DNA of 64,000 bases, taken from positions 2,377,501 to 2,441,500 of the forward strand of contig NZ_CP117437.1 of NCBI RefSeq assembly GCF_030687535.1, in the 5' to 3' direction. The notes beneath the pieces were generated by a model. That model saw only the letters and a list, made by a program, of their open reading frames with translations, was not told where the DNA came from and did not search any database. Positions 43,511 through 53,332 of the stretch are shown piece by piece. This stretch comes from Pseudomonas sp. FP2335 (GTDB lineage Bacteria > Pseudomonadota > Gammaproteobacteria > Pseudomonadales > Pseudomonadaceae). The position numbers and the translations under genes were made by a program. The first letter of the stretch is position 1. Every line of letters begins with the position of its first letter.

Positions 43511-44629
43511 ATGCCTGTCAGGTTGGATCAAGTGCCTGCTCAAGCTTCCAGACCCGTTCGGCCGGGGAAAGGGTGGTGGTTTGCAGGTTTACCGCTGTTT
43601 CTGCTCTTGCTGGGTGTGGGTGGGGTGTTTTTATTCGGCGCTCAACTACTGCGTCAGAACCCGATTGGTTTTCTGGGGCTGGCGGTGGGTATTCCACTGT
43701 TTGGTTGGTGTCTTTTGGGGTTTGGACGTGCCTTGTTGTACCTGTGGCAACAGCAAGTTGCCGATGGTTGGGATATGGCCCGCGAAGAGGATCTTGTTCA
43801 CAAACTCCGGCGCGGTCGGCGTGTTCTACGGGTGTTGGCGGCGAACCATCACTGGATCGCGGGTAGTACCGAAGAAGCCCCTGGGCTGAGGCTACAGAGA
43901 GTACTGACGCAAGTACTTGCTGACCTTGTACAGGTGCTGGAACAGGTGCCTGGAAATACGCCATTGGCCGTATTGTTCGAAACAGAGAGTGCTCTGCCGG
44001 AGGCTGTGTCGCGACAAGCATGGCGACAAGCGTGGAGCCTCTGCGGAATTCGGCAGTCGGTGGTTCCTGTTCAGAGTGGCGGCCTGGATGCCTTGGACTA
44101 TTGGCTGGACCATCGCATTGCTGATCAGGCGTTGCTCTTGGTGGTAACGGTTCAGTTCATGCCGGCACAGCCGGAAGGCAAGGCTGAAGTGGCGACCGGG
44201 ACATTGTTCGCAAATAGCAGGGCGCATCAGGCGTTGCCTTACAAAGCCTGTCTGCATCGCCCGGAACAGGCGCGTGAGGCAAATGACGATGCTTTGCTTT
44301 ATGCCGCACGCCAGGCACTGGAATGGGCGCCGTTGGATGCGCAACCCGTCGAGCAGATCTGGCGAGTGGGAGTTGATACCGAGGCAGGTTCGCAGTTGCT
44401 TGCGGTATTGGACAAAGTGCCGATTCCGGCAATGCACAAGAAAAGATTTAACGACTTGGATGCCTCACAGGGTAACCCAGGCAGAGCATCACCTTGGCTG
44501 GCGATTGCCTTAGCCACCCAGGCTATCGAGTGCGGTGTCGGATCGCAGTTCATCTTTAGTGGTGACGGCAATGGAGCGCATGGGCTCTGGTGCATGGTTT
44601 TGACACCCATGGAATCATTTTCGAAGTAG
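43511..44629 (+). CDS. T6SS-linked membrane protein of unknown function, upstream of tssM
   Basis: This 372-residue protein has two adjacent N-terminal membrane segments (WWFAGLPLFLLLLGVGGVFLF and GFLGLAVGIPLFGWCLLGFG), followed by a soluble domain of about 290 residues with no motif that I recognise. I chose the ATG at 43511; a longer frame from 43454 overlaps the PAAR gene. It ends 9 bp before tssM. The topology (two helices, then a cytosolic domain) copies the N-terminus of TagL and TssM, so it may be an accessory part of the membrane complex. That is inference. Confidence 0.7.
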   Translation: MPVRLDQVPAQASRPVRPGKGWWFAGLPLFLLLLGVGGVFLFGAQLLRQNPIGFLGLAVGIPLFGWCLLGFGRALLYLWQQQVADGWDMAREEDLVHKLRRGRRVLRVLAANHHWIAGSTEEAPGLRLQRVLTQVLADLVQVLEQVPGNTPLAVLFETESALPEAVSRQAWRQAWSLCGIRQSVVPVQSGGLDALDYWLDHRIADQALLLVVTVQFMPAQPEGKAEVATGTLFANSRAHQALPYKACLHRPEQAREANDDALLYAARQALEWAPLDAQPVEQIWRVGVDTEAGSQLLAVLDKVPIPAMHKKRFNDLDASQGNPGRASPWLAIALATQAIECGVGSQFIFSGDGNGAHGLWCMVLTPMESFSK

Positions 44630-44638
44630 GAATTTCGG

Positions 44639-47600
44639 ATGCAATTTCGACGGATTGTTTGGTTAGTCGTTCTATTGTCCGCGCTGCTATTGGTCGGTGC
44701 GGCACTGGGCATATTGCTTTGGCGTTATCCCGAATTAGTCGGGATACGGCCCGGCAGTGTTGGGCAAATCATCGGTTTGTGGTTGATGTCGGCTACGACT
44801 TTACTCTTGATGGCGTTCTTGGTGGCCTACCATTTTCTGGGTCATCAGTTGGGGCGTTCGGCTTACCAGCGACAGGCGCCAGACGACATGTCCGAAGGTG
44901 TTGTCACTGAGCCTCGTGATATTCAGCAGGCGCAGTGTGTCGATTTGTTGAAAAAGCATTTGCATGATCGTTATGGTTTTTTCTGGCGTCGAAAGGTGCG
45001 CCTGATGTTGGTGGTGGGTGAGCCTGAGCATATTGAGGCTGTTGCTCCCAATCTTGGCGCGCAACGTTGGCTGGAAGGCCGGGATACCGTCCTGTTATGG
45101 GGCGGCCGTGCTCAAGCAGAGCTGAGCAAGTCGTTCGCTTTGCAATGGGTAGGGCTGAGCCGCTGGCGCGCATTGGACGGGGTCATCTGGGCACTGGACC
45201 AGGTGCGTTGTGTTGATGACGCCTTGATGAGCACAGGTACAAGCCAATTGCAGCAATTGGCTCAAAGCCTGAGTTGGCAGTTACCGTTGCATTTTTGGCA
45301 GGTTTGCAACAGCCACTGGCCTCAGGGAGCGCACAACTTGCAACCCGTGGGTTGTCTGTTGCCGACACGACTTGATGGCCACGTGATGCAGGGCTGTTTG
45401 GAGACTTTGCTGGTGCCCCTGCGTCACATCGGCCTATCCAACATACACGCTGATCTAAACCACGACTTCCTACTACGCCTCTCCCGCGACCTGCACTCGG
45501 AAGGGATTACCCGTTGGCGCCAAACACTTGCACCGCTACTAGGCAGGCGTCCCCACGGCATACCACTGCGCGGCCTATGGTTCAGCCCACCCATCCAACC
45601 CGTCGAAAACTGCCCCAAACACATCTGGCCCGTCCCCCCAGCCTGGCAAGGCATCGTCAACGACAAACCCGCGCCGCGTCGCCTTGGCTGGAGCGCGCCC
45701 CGAATCGCCTACACCCTGGCGCTATCCATGACCCTACTGTGGACCGCAGGCCTGCTCCTGTCTTTCAGCCAAAACCGCACCCAGATCAGCCGCGTCCAAA
45801 CCGTTCTCCACGCCCTGCAAACCACGCCCCAAGGCGACGCCCAACTGTTGGCCCTCAACGAGCTGGTCGACGAGCTGGCCCGCCTGGATTACCGCGCCGT
45901 TCACGGCACGCCTTGGTATCAACGTTTCGGCCTCAATCAAAATCAATCACTGCTGGCAACCCTCTGGCCCCACTACGTCGAAGCGAACAACCGTCTGATC
46001 CGCGACCCCGCAGCCGCCATCCTGCACCAGCAGCTCTCGGCGTTGCTCAAACTGGCTCCGGACAACCCGCAGCGGACAGCCGGGGCTTACGCCCAACTCA
46101 AGGCTTACCTGATGATGGCGCGTCCGGAAAAAGCCGATGCCGCCCTCCTGCTCAAAACCCTCAACGAACTGGAACCCGCTCGCGCAGGCATCCCCCCCAA
46201 CCTGCGTCAGTTCTACGCTGAACACTTATCCGCCAACCCCTCCTGGCGCATTCCGCTCGACCCCCGCCTGGTGGCGCAAGTCCGCCAGCTTCTGCTGCTG
46301 CAACTGGGCCAGCGCAACGCCGAGGCGAGCCTCTATCAGCAAGTCCTCGATGATGCCGCCAATCACTATCCCGATCTGGGCCTGCACCAACTGGTTGGCG
46401 ACACCGATGCCTTCGCGCTGTTTGCCACCGATGCCAGCGTGCCCGGGGTCTTCACCCGGCAGGCCTGGGAGGGGCAGGTGCGCCAAGCCATCGAGCGGAT
46501 TGCCGAGGCACGGCGTGAGGAAATCGACTGGGTGCTCAGCGACAAACCGACGGACCTCGATTCCCGGCTGAGCCCGGATCAACTGCGCGAGCGCCTCACC
46601 GAGCGTTACTTCCAGGACTACGCCAGCGCCTGGCTGGGCATGCTCAACAGTCTGCGCTGGCAGGCTGCGGGCAGTCTGGATGAGGTGATCGACCAGTTGA
46701 CGCTGATCAGCGATGTACGCCAATCGCCGCTGATTGCGTTGATGAACACCCTCGCTTACCAGGGGCAGGCGGGGGCGCGGACGCCAGCCCTGGCGGACTC
46801 ATTGGTGAAGTCTGCGCAAAAGCTGATCGGGCAGGACAAGGCGCCGTTGATCGATCAGTTGGCCGATGTGCCCGGCAGCCCGCTGGACGCGACCTTCGGG
46901 CCGCTCCTGGCGCTGCTCGACAAACGCAACGATGACGGCCTGAGCCTGCAAACATTCCTCACCCGCGTGACCCGGGTGCGCCTGACATTGCAGCAAGTCA
47001 GCACCGCGCCCGACCCGCTGGAAATGACCCAGACCTTGGCGCAGAGTGTGTTTCAAGGCCGCAGTATCGACCTCACCGACACCCAGTCCTACGGCAGCCT
47101 GCTGGCCGCCAGTCTTGGCGCAGAATGGGGCGGCGTGGCGCAGACGTTATTTGTGCAGCCGCTGGAGCACGCCTGGCAGCGCGTGCTGCAACCCTCGGCA
47201 GCCGGGCTCAACAGCCAGTGGCAGCGTTCGATCGTCAACCATTGGGACAGCGCCTTCGCCAGTCGTTACCCGTTTGCGGCCAGCGCCAGCGACGCCTCCT
47301 TGCCCATGCTCGGACAGATGATCCGCGCCGACTCCGGACGTATCGAACGCTTCTTGCAGCAACAATTGAGCGGCGTGCTGCGCAAGGAGGGCAATCGCTG
47401 GCTGGCCGACCCACGCCACAGTCAGGGCTTGCGCTTCAACCCGCAGTTCCTCAGCGCAATCAACCAACTCAGCGATCTGGCCGACGTGCTGTACACCGAC
47501 GGCGGCATGGGCCTGCGCTTTGAACTGCAAGGCAAACCGGTGCGCGATGTGGTGCAAACCCGCTTCATTCTCGATGGCGAACGCCATGATTACTTCAACC

Positions 47601-47956
47601 AGAAGGAGAGCTGGCAGCGCTTCAACTGGCCGGGGCGTAGCGATTATCCCGGTGCGAGCCTGAGCTGGACCAGCGTGCACAGTGGCGAACGCTTGTTCGG
47701 TGACTTCCCCGGGACCTGGGGCCTGCTGCGCCTGCTGGAGAAGGCCCAGGTCACGCCGCTGGACGATGCCGACAGCCGCTACCGCGTGGTGCTCAAGGCG
47801 CCGGATGGCTTGAATCTGGTTTGGCATCTGCGCACCGAACTGGAGGCCGGACCATTGGCGCTGCTCAAACTGAGGGGGTTCAAATTGCCCCGGCAGATTT
47901 TTCTCGGCGAGCGCGGGATCGACACGCCGTATGCGCAAAACGGGAGCTTGCCATGA
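44639..47956 (+). CDS. tssM: T6SS membrane-complex protein TssM (IcmF), without Walker A motif
   Basis: TssM (1105 residues) spans the envelope and joins TssL to TssJ. It has two N-terminal membrane segments (LVVLLSALLLVGAALGILLW, WLMSATTLLLMAFLVAYHFL), a cytoplasmic domain, a third segment near residue 360 (IAYTLALSMTLLWTAGLLLSF) and a long periplasmic domain with the usual IcmF C-terminus (WPGRSDYPGASLSW, GTWGLLRLLE). Where many TssM proteins carry a GxxGxGKT loop, this one reads MLVVGEPEHIEAVAPN, so nucleotide binding is unlikely. The stop overlaps the tssA start in ATGA. Confidence 0.93.
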   Translation: MQFRRIVWLVVLLSALLLVGAALGILLWRYPELVGIRPGSVGQIIGLWLMSATTLLLMAFLVAYHFLGHQLGRSAYQRQAPDDMSEGVVTEPRDIQQAQCVDLLKKHLHDRYGFFWRRKVRLMLVVGEPEHIEAVAPNLGAQRWLEGRDTVLLWGGRAQAELSKSFALQWVGLSRWRALDGVIWALDQVRCVDDALMSTGTSQLQQLAQSLSWQLPLHFWQVCNSHWPQGAHNLQPVGCLLPTRLDGHVMQGCLETLLVPLRHIGLSNIHADLNHDFLLRLSRDLHSEGITRWRQTLAPLLGRRPHGIPLRGLWFSPPIQPVENCPKHIWPVPPAWQGIVNDKPAPRRLGWSAPRIAYTLALSMTLLWTAGLLLSFSQNRTQISRVQTVLHALQTTPQGDAQLLALNELVDELARLDYRAVHGTPWYQRFGLNQNQSLLATLWPHYVEANNRLIRDPAAAILHQQLSALLKLAPDNPQRTAGAYAQLKAYLMMARPEKADAALLLKTLNELEPARAGIPPNLRQFYAEHLSANPSWRIPLDPRLVAQVRQLLLLQLGQRNAEASLYQQVLDDAANHYPDLGLHQLVGDTDAFALFATDASVPGVFTRQAWEGQVRQAIERIAEARREEIDWVLSDKPTDLDSRLSPDQLRERLTERYFQDYASAWLGMLNSLRWQAAGSLDEVIDQLTLISDVRQSPLIALMNTLAYQGQAGARTPALADSLVKSAQKLIGQDKAPLIDQLADVPGSPLDATFGPLLALLDKRNDDGLSLQTFLTRVTRVRLTLQQVSTAPDPLEMTQTLAQSVFQGRSIDLTDTQSYGSLLAASLGAEWGGVAQTLFVQPLEHAWQRVLQPSAAGLNSQWQRSIVNHWDSAFASRYPFAASASDASLPMLGQMIRADSGRIERFLQQQLSGVLRKEGNRWLADPRHSQGLRFNPQFLSAINQLSDLADVLYTDGGMGLRFELQGKPVRDVVQTRFILDGERHDYFNQKESWQRFNWPGRSDYPGASLSWTSVHSGERLFGDFPGTWGLLRLLEKAQVTPLDDADSRYRVVLKAPDGLNLVWHLRTELEAGPLALLKLRGFKLPRQIFLGERGIDTPYAQNGSLP

Positions 47957-49527
47957 GCCTGCGAACCTTGATCGATCGCTGCCTGGGAGGAGGTGATGCA
48001 CCTTCCTTCGCCAGTGCACAGATGAGCCACTGGCAACCCTGGCTGTTGCCCATCAGCGCTGCATCCAGCGTCGGCGAAGACCCGGCCTATCACGACGACT
48101 TCCAACGCATGCGCGAAGAGGTCAACAAACTGTCGGGGGCCGATGCCGAACAGGTCGCCGAGCTGGCGCAGAACCTGTTGCTCCATCGCTGCAAGGACCT
48201 GCGCGTGGCCACCTATTACTTATGGGCACGCCTGCACAAAGACGGCGAAGCCGGCCTGGCCGACGGCCTGTGTTTGCTCGCGGCCCTGGTGGAACGCTTC
48301 GGCGCCACGCTGCTGCCCGCCAGGCCCAACAGCCGCAAGCTGGCATTGGAATGGTTGGCCAGTGGCAAGGTGCTGGACCTGCTGTTGCTGTACCCGGAAG
48401 TGGTCAAGGCCGAAGCCAGCCGTACCGCCGCAGCATTGGCCTGGCTGGAGCGGGGCGTGACGGCGTGGCCGCAGGCGCAGCGGCCGCTGCTGGGCCCGTT
48501 GTATGACGCGTTGAGCGCCAGGCTCGCGCAGTCCGGCGGCATGGATGCACTGGTGCCGCAGAACAGCGCCAGCCCGACGTCGCCTGCACTGCCCGCGCCA
48601 GTCATAAGATCCGGGCGCGACCTGCTGGACAGCGGCCGTGCACTGGCCGTTTACCTGCGCGAGCAACCCCAGGGCTGGCTGGCCGCCCACCGCCTGATGA
48701 AAAGTCTGCGCTGGGACACGGTGCATCAGGCGCCGCCGCAAGAGATCAATGGCAACACGCGCCTGGCGCCGCCGCGTGCGGACTACCGCGCCCAGCTCAA
48801 GCGCCTGTACCTGCAACAGGGCTGGACCGAGCTGCTCGATCAGGTCGAGCGGATTTACGCCGAGGGCGTGAACCATTTCTGGCTCGACCTGCAGTGGTAC
48901 CTGTACCAGGCCCTGAGTCGGCAACCGGCGCCGCAGGATGGCTGGGCTGATATTGCCAAGCGCGACCTGGGCATGTTCCTTGAGCGCCTGCCGGGGCTGG
49001 AAGAACTGCGCTGGAACGACGGCAGCCCGTTCGCCGATGAGACCACCCGTGAGTGGATCGCCCAGCACGTCAGTGGCAATCGCCCCCAGACCTGGATTCC
49101 GGTTGCGTCCGCCGCGCCCACGACGGACCCCGACGACATCCTGCCCCTGGAAAGCGAAGCACTGGCCCAGGCCGACAGCGACGGCGTGGACCAGGCCCTG
49201 GCCTGGCTGGCGGCGCGCCCAGGCATCCACACCGGGCGTCAGCGCTGGCTGTTGCGCCTGTTGATGGCGCGTGTCGCCGAACAGCATGGCAAGGGCGAGC
49301 TGGCCATCCACCTGCTGGGCGAACTGGATGCCACCGCGCAACGTCAGGCCCTGGCCGAGTGGGAGCCCGACCTGCATTTCGAGGTCAAGGCGCGCCTGCT
49401 CAAATTGCTGCGAACCAAAGCCCAGCGCAACGACGCCGACAAACCCACCCTGGCCCGCAGGATGGAGGCCTTGCAGGCGGCGCTGGTGGCCATCGATCCG
49501 GTACGCGCTGCCGTGCTGTGTGGCTGA
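47953..49527 (+). CDS. tssA: T6SS assembly protein TssA
   Basis: TssA (524 residues) primes baseplate and tail growth. The N-terminal ImpA_N domain is clear (DPAYHDDFQRMREEVNKLSG, then CKDLRVATYYLWARLHKDGE and GLCLLAALVERFGATLLP). A middle region and a C-terminal helical domain follow. I chose the ATG at 47953, overlapping the tssM stop; the longer frame from 47821 lies inside tssM. Confidence 0.92.
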   Translation: MSLRTLIDRCLGGGDAPSFASAQMSHWQPWLLPISAASSVGEDPAYHDDFQRMREEVNKLSGADAEQVAELAQNLLLHRCKDLRVATYYLWARLHKDGEAGLADGLCLLAALVERFGATLLPARPNSRKLALEWLASGKVLDLLLLYPEVVKAEASRTAAALAWLERGVTAWPQAQRPLLGPLYDALSARLAQSGGMDALVPQNSASPTSPALPAPVIRSGRDLLDSGRALAVYLREQPQGWLAAHRLMKSLRWDTVHQAPPQEINGNTRLAPPRADYRAQLKRLYLQQGWTELLDQVERIYAEGVNHFWLDLQWYLYQALSRQPAPQDGWADIAKRDLGMFLERLPGLEELRWNDGSPFADETTREWIAQHVSGNRPQTWIPVASAAPTTDPDDILPLESEALAQADSDGVDQALAWLAARPGIHTGRQRWLLRLLMARVAEQHGKGELAIHLLGELDATAQRQALAEWEPDLHFEVKARLLKLLRTKAQRNDADKPTLARRMEALQAALVAIDPVRAAVLCG

Positions 49528-49551
49528 ACCTCAACAATCAGGATGATAGTT

Positions 49552-51321
49552 ATGGACATGGACAATCTGACATTGCGCTACTTCGACGCCGAAATGCGCT
49601 ACCTGCGCGAAGCCGGCAAGGAGTTCGCCGACGCGTTTCCCGACCGCGCTGCCCAACTCAACCTGGACAAGCCAGGCGCGCAGGACCCTTATGTGGAGCG
49701 CCTGTTCGAAGGCTTCGCGTTCTTGATGGGACGCCTGCGGGAAAAACTCGACGACGATTTGCCGGAGCTGACCGAAGGGCTGGTCAGCCTGTTGTGGCCG
49801 CATTACTTGCGTACGATTCCATCGTTGTCGGTGGTCGAACTGGCGCCTGAACTCGAACAGATGAAACGCAGCGAGCAGATCGCCCAAGGCTTCGAAGTGT
49901 TGTCGCAACCGATCGGGCCACAACGCACCCGGTGTGGTTTCACCACCACCCAGGACCTGACCCTGCGGCCGCTGGCCCTGACAGCGCTGGGGCGCGGCTA
50001 CGAAACCGACGGTCGCTCGCGCCTGCGCCTGCGTTTCGCCTGCGGGCCGCAGGCCGACTGGAGCCAGATCGACCTGAGCCGCCTGCCGTTGTACCTGAAT
50101 GCCGATGCACCCCTGGCCAGTGCGTTGCATCAGGCGCTGACCCTCAACGTCCAGGCCCTGTACCTGCGCTGGCCAGGCCAGGCCGAACGCCAGCCGCTGG
50201 CAGCGCATTTCAGTGCCAAGGGCTTTGCCGATGAGGACCGGCTATGGCCCAAAGGCGATAGCGCCTTCAGCGGCTACCAGTTGCTGCTGGAGTATTTCGC
50301 CTTTCGCGAGAAATTCATGTTCGTGACCCTGTGTGGCCTGGAGCAATTGCAGATCACACCCGGCACCGCCTGGTTCGAACTTGATGTGGTACTGCGCGAG
50401 CCTTGGCCGCACACGTTCGACTTGAACAGCGAACACATCCGGCTGCACGCCGTGCCGGTGATCAATCTGTTTGCGCTGGAAGCCGACCCGTTGACCCTGG
50501 CGCCCCTGCAAACCGACTACCTGCTGCGGCCGATGCGCTTGCAGGACGGGCATATGGAGATCTACTCGGTGGACCAGGTCACTGTCTCGGAAAACGCCGA
50601 GCGCCAGGATTACGTGCCGTTCACCAGCTTTCGTCACAAGGGCGGCATGCTGCGCGCCGATGCGCCGGAGCGGTATTTCCATACACGGCTCAAGCGCGCG
50701 CCCAATGGCCTGCACGACACCTGGCTGATCCTCGGCGGCGAGGGCTTCGACAAGGACCGCCTGCTCGAACACAAAAGCCTGTCGCTGCGCCTGACCGGCA
50801 CCCACGGCCAGTTGCCGCGCAAGGCCCTGCAAAGCACCTCTCTCGACAGTGTGGTGCAGTCCACCCAGGTCGGCTTGCGTGTGCGCAACCTGTGCGCGCC
50901 GACCTTGCCCTGCTACCCGCCGAGCCGCGACCGCTTTCACTGGCGGGTGCTCAGTCACCTGGGCTCGAATTTCCTGCCAATGCTCGATAACGCCGAAGTG
51001 CTGCGCGGCACCCTGGCGCTGTATGACTGGACGGGCAGCGAGCTGAACCGCCGGCGCCTGGCCGCGATTGTCGAAGTCAGCCATCACCTGGTCCAGCGTT
51101 TTGACAAGGGCTTGCTGCTGCGTGGCGTGGACATCGAAATCGTCCTGGATGCCCGCGGCTTTTCAGGGGAGGGCGACATCAGCCTGTTTGGCGAGATGCT
51201 CAACCGTTTTTTTGCCCTCTACGCTGATGTGCATCTGTACACCCAGCTCACGCTGGTCCTGCAACCGACTGGAAAGTGCCTGCGATGGAACGAGAACCAC
51301 AATCAGCGTATTCCCGGCTGA
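49552..51321 (+). CDS. tssF: T6SS baseplate protein TssF
   Basis: TssF (589 residues) is a baseplate wedge protein (VasA/ImpG family). It starts with LTLRYFDAEMRYLREAGKEF and DPYVERLFEGFAFLMGRLRE, and has the family C-terminal part GEGDISLFGEMLNRFFALYA. I chose the ATG at 49552, eight bases after AGGA; ATGs at 49543 and 49558 are in the same phase. It overlaps tssG. Confidence 0.93.
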   Translation: MDMDNLTLRYFDAEMRYLREAGKEFADAFPDRAAQLNLDKPGAQDPYVERLFEGFAFLMGRLREKLDDDLPELTEGLVSLLWPHYLRTIPSLSVVELAPELEQMKRSEQIAQGFEVLSQPIGPQRTRCGFTTTQDLTLRPLALTALGRGYETDGRSRLRLRFACGPQADWSQIDLSRLPLYLNADAPLASALHQALTLNVQALYLRWPGQAERQPLAAHFSAKGFADEDRLWPKGDSAFSGYQLLLEYFAFREKFMFVTLCGLEQLQITPGTAWFELDVVLREPWPHTFDLNSEHIRLHAVPVINLFALEADPLTLAPLQTDYLLRPMRLQDGHMEIYSVDQVTVSENAERQDYVPFTSFRHKGGMLRADAPERYFHTRLKRAPNGLHDTWLILGGEGFDKDRLLEHKSLSLRLTGTHGQLPRKALQSTSLDSVVQSTQVGLRVRNLCAPTLPCYPPSRDRFHWRVLSHLGSNFLPMLDNAEVLRGTLALYDWTGSELNRRRLAAIVEVSHHLVQRFDKGLLLRGVDIEIVLDARGFSGEGDISLFGEMLNRFFALYADVHLYTQLTLVLQPTGKCLRWNENHNQRIPG

Positions 51322-52373
51322 CCGCCAGCGGTTTACTGGAGGCCATGGCAGCGCCGGTGGCCGAGGCCAACCTGTATCGCTTCTGCCAACTGCTGGAACA
51401 GGTGTTGCCCGGCCACCCGCCCTTGGGCAGCACTGCGCACCCGGGCGATGACGTCGTGCGCTTTCGGCCCGACCCCGGCATGGGGTTTCCGGGGGGCGAA
51501 CTGCGGGCGATTGAAAGCGCGGGCGAGCACCCCGAGCGCCCGGCCACGGTACGCACCCGTTTGCTCGGGTTATACGGGGTGGATTCGCCCCTGCCCAGCG
51601 CCTACCTGGATGACATCGCGCAACGCCGTGAAGGGCATGAAGCGCTGCAAGCCTTCCTGGATATTTTCAACCACCGGATCTTCACCCAGTTCTATCGGAT
51701 CTGGCGCAAGTATTCCTACCCGGCCACGTTTGAAGCGGGCGGCGCCGATGCCACTTCGCAGTGCCTGCTGGGCCTGGTCGGCCTGGGCATTCCGGGCACC
51801 GCTGCGCAGATCGGTACGCCGGTTTCGCGTTTTCTGGCCTTGCTCAGCGTGATGCGTCTGCCCACGCGCAATGCCGAAGGCATCGGCGCATTGGTCAAGT
51901 TGCTGGCCCCCAACACCCTGGCGCAAGTCACCGCGCATTGGCCGCAGTACATCGTGCTCGCGCAGCCAGCGCGCCTGTGCACGCGGCGCCCGATGCGCCT
52001 GGCACAACAGGCGCCGTTGGGGCCGGTCGCCCGTGATGCCAGCAGCCAACTGCGCCTGGCGCTGTATACCGAAGACCCACAGCAAGCCCGCGACTGGCTG
52101 CCCGGCGGGCAGTTGCACAGCGATCTGCTGGTGCTCCTGCGCGTCTACCTGGGGTGGCGCTGCACCGCGAAGCTGCAATTGACCCTGCCGCTGCGCAGCC
52201 TGCCGACGCCAGTACTGGGTCGCGCGCCGCTGCGCTTGGGCATGACCGCCGTGTTGGTGCCCGGCGGCGACGCCCAACCGCAGCAACGCCTGACGATCAA
52301 CTTGGGCCGCTATCAAGGCCTGTCGATAAACCCTTGCAACCGGGAGACACAGCATGTCGCGTACCCTTTTTAG
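51285..52373 (+). CDS. tssG: T6SS baseplate protein TssG
   Basis: TssG (362 residues) forms the baseplate wedge with TssF and TssE. It has family motifs FRPDPGMGFPGGELRAIE, LGLYGVDSPLPSAYLDDI and FLDIFNHRIFTQFYRIWRKY. The ATG at 51285 follows GGAAAG and lies inside the end of tssF, a 37-bp overlap that points to coupling. Confidence 0.93.
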   Translation: MEREPQSAYSRLTASGLLEAMAAPVAEANLYRFCQLLEQVLPGHPPLGSTAHPGDDVVRFRPDPGMGFPGGELRAIESAGEHPERPATVRTRLLGLYGVDSPLPSAYLDDIAQRREGHEALQAFLDIFNHRIFTQFYRIWRKYSYPATFEAGGADATSQCLLGLVGLGIPGTAAQIGTPVSRFLALLSVMRLPTRNAEGIGALVKLLAPNTLAQVTAHWPQYIVLAQPARLCTRRPMRLAQQAPLGPVARDASSQLRLALYTEDPQQARDWLPGGQLHSDLLVLLRVYLGWRCTAKLQLTLPLRSLPTPVLGRAPLRLGMTAVLVPGGDAQPQQRLTINLGRYQGLSINPCNRETQHVAYPF

Positions 52374-52881
52374 CCTTGTGATGCTGGCGCTGCCCCTCGC
52401 CGGGTGTGGCCTGGCCCAGACCGTGGCGGACGGCACGGCGTCCGCCGCCCAGGCGATTTTCTACAAGCAGGTGAAAACCCTGCACCTGGATTTCAGCGCG
52501 CGCGCAGCCCTGAATACCGACACCGCCGACATGAATGCGCTGTCGCTGCCGACCCTGGTGCGCGTGTACCAGTTGCGTGACGACACCGCTGTAGCGCGGG
52601 CGACCTACGAAGGCTTGCTGGGCGATGACGAGCAACTGCTGGCCGGCGCATTGCTGGACAAACACACCCTGGTGGTGAAACCCGAGGAGGGCGCACCGCT
52701 CAGTGTGCCCCTGCACAAGGACGCGCGGTTCGTCAGCGTGGCGGCCTTGTTCCGCAGCCCGGATACCCGCGCCAACAGCTGGCGCCTGACCTTGGCTCGC
52801 GATGAACTGGACCCCGAGCGGGTGCGGGTCATCGAGTTGGGAGACAACCGCTTGCGCCTGCGTCCGTTGGCAAAGGACTGA
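52354..52881 (+). CDS. tssJ: T6SS outer-membrane lipoprotein TssJ
   Basis: TssJ (175 residues) is a lipoprotein that holds the periplasmic end of TssM at the outer membrane. The signal ends in a lipobox LAGC with Cys at residue 18, followed by Gly, which suits outer-membrane sorting. A beta-sandwich domain follows (LPTLVRVYQLRDDTAVARATYEG-type pattern). It starts after GGGAGA and overlaps tssG by 20 bp. Confidence 0.92.
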   Translation: MSRTLFSLVMLALPLAGCGLAQTVADGTASAAQAIFYKQVKTLHLDFSARAALNTDTADMNALSLPTLVRVYQLRDDTAVARATYEGLLGDDEQLLAGALLDKHTLVVKPEEGAPLSVPLHKDARFVSVAALFRSPDTRANSWRLTLARDELDPERVRVIELGDNRLRLRPLAKD

Positions 52882-52884
52882 ACC

Positions 52885-53322
52885 ATGGGCGAATCCAACC
52901 CGTCGTTGTACGAATTGCTGCTGCAGAACTTTGCCGGTGAGTTGCCGCTGCATCAGGTCAGCGAAGCACACCAGCACACCCTGTCAGTCCTGGACAACCT
53001 GCAGCGCATCCTCAACAGTCGCGCCGGTGCCCTCAGCCATTTGCCCGACTACGGCCTGCCGGACATGGGCCTGATCCTGCAAGGCCTGCCCGCCACAGCC
53101 CACAGCCTGATCGGGATCATGGGCGACACCTTGCTCACTTATGAACCGCGCCTGGCGGCAATCGCCATCGAGCTGTTGCCCCAGGCGCTGCCCGGGCACC
53201 TTGAGTACGCCCTGGAGCTGCAATTGAAGGATGGGCAGCGCGTGAGCGTAGGCACCACCCTGGCACCCACGGGCGACGTCACGCTGCGGGCGTTGAAACC
53301 GGGCGCCGCCCCAGAGCGATAA
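52885..53322 (+). CDS. tssE: T6SS baseplate protein TssE (gp25-like)
   Basis: TssE (145 residues) is the gp25-like baseplate protein. It shows DNLQRILNSRAGALSHLPDY and YGLPDM followed by the family's C-terminal strands. It starts 3 bp after tssJ and is followed by the final T6SS gene. Confidence 0.93.
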   Translation: MGESNPSLYELLLQNFAGELPLHQVSEAHQHTLSVLDNLQRILNSRAGALSHLPDYGLPDMGLILQGLPATAHSLIGIMGDTLLTYEPRLAAIAIELLPQALPGHLEYALELQLKDGQRVSVGTTLAPTGDVTLRALKPGAAPER

Positions 53323-53332
53323 GGAGCACCCC

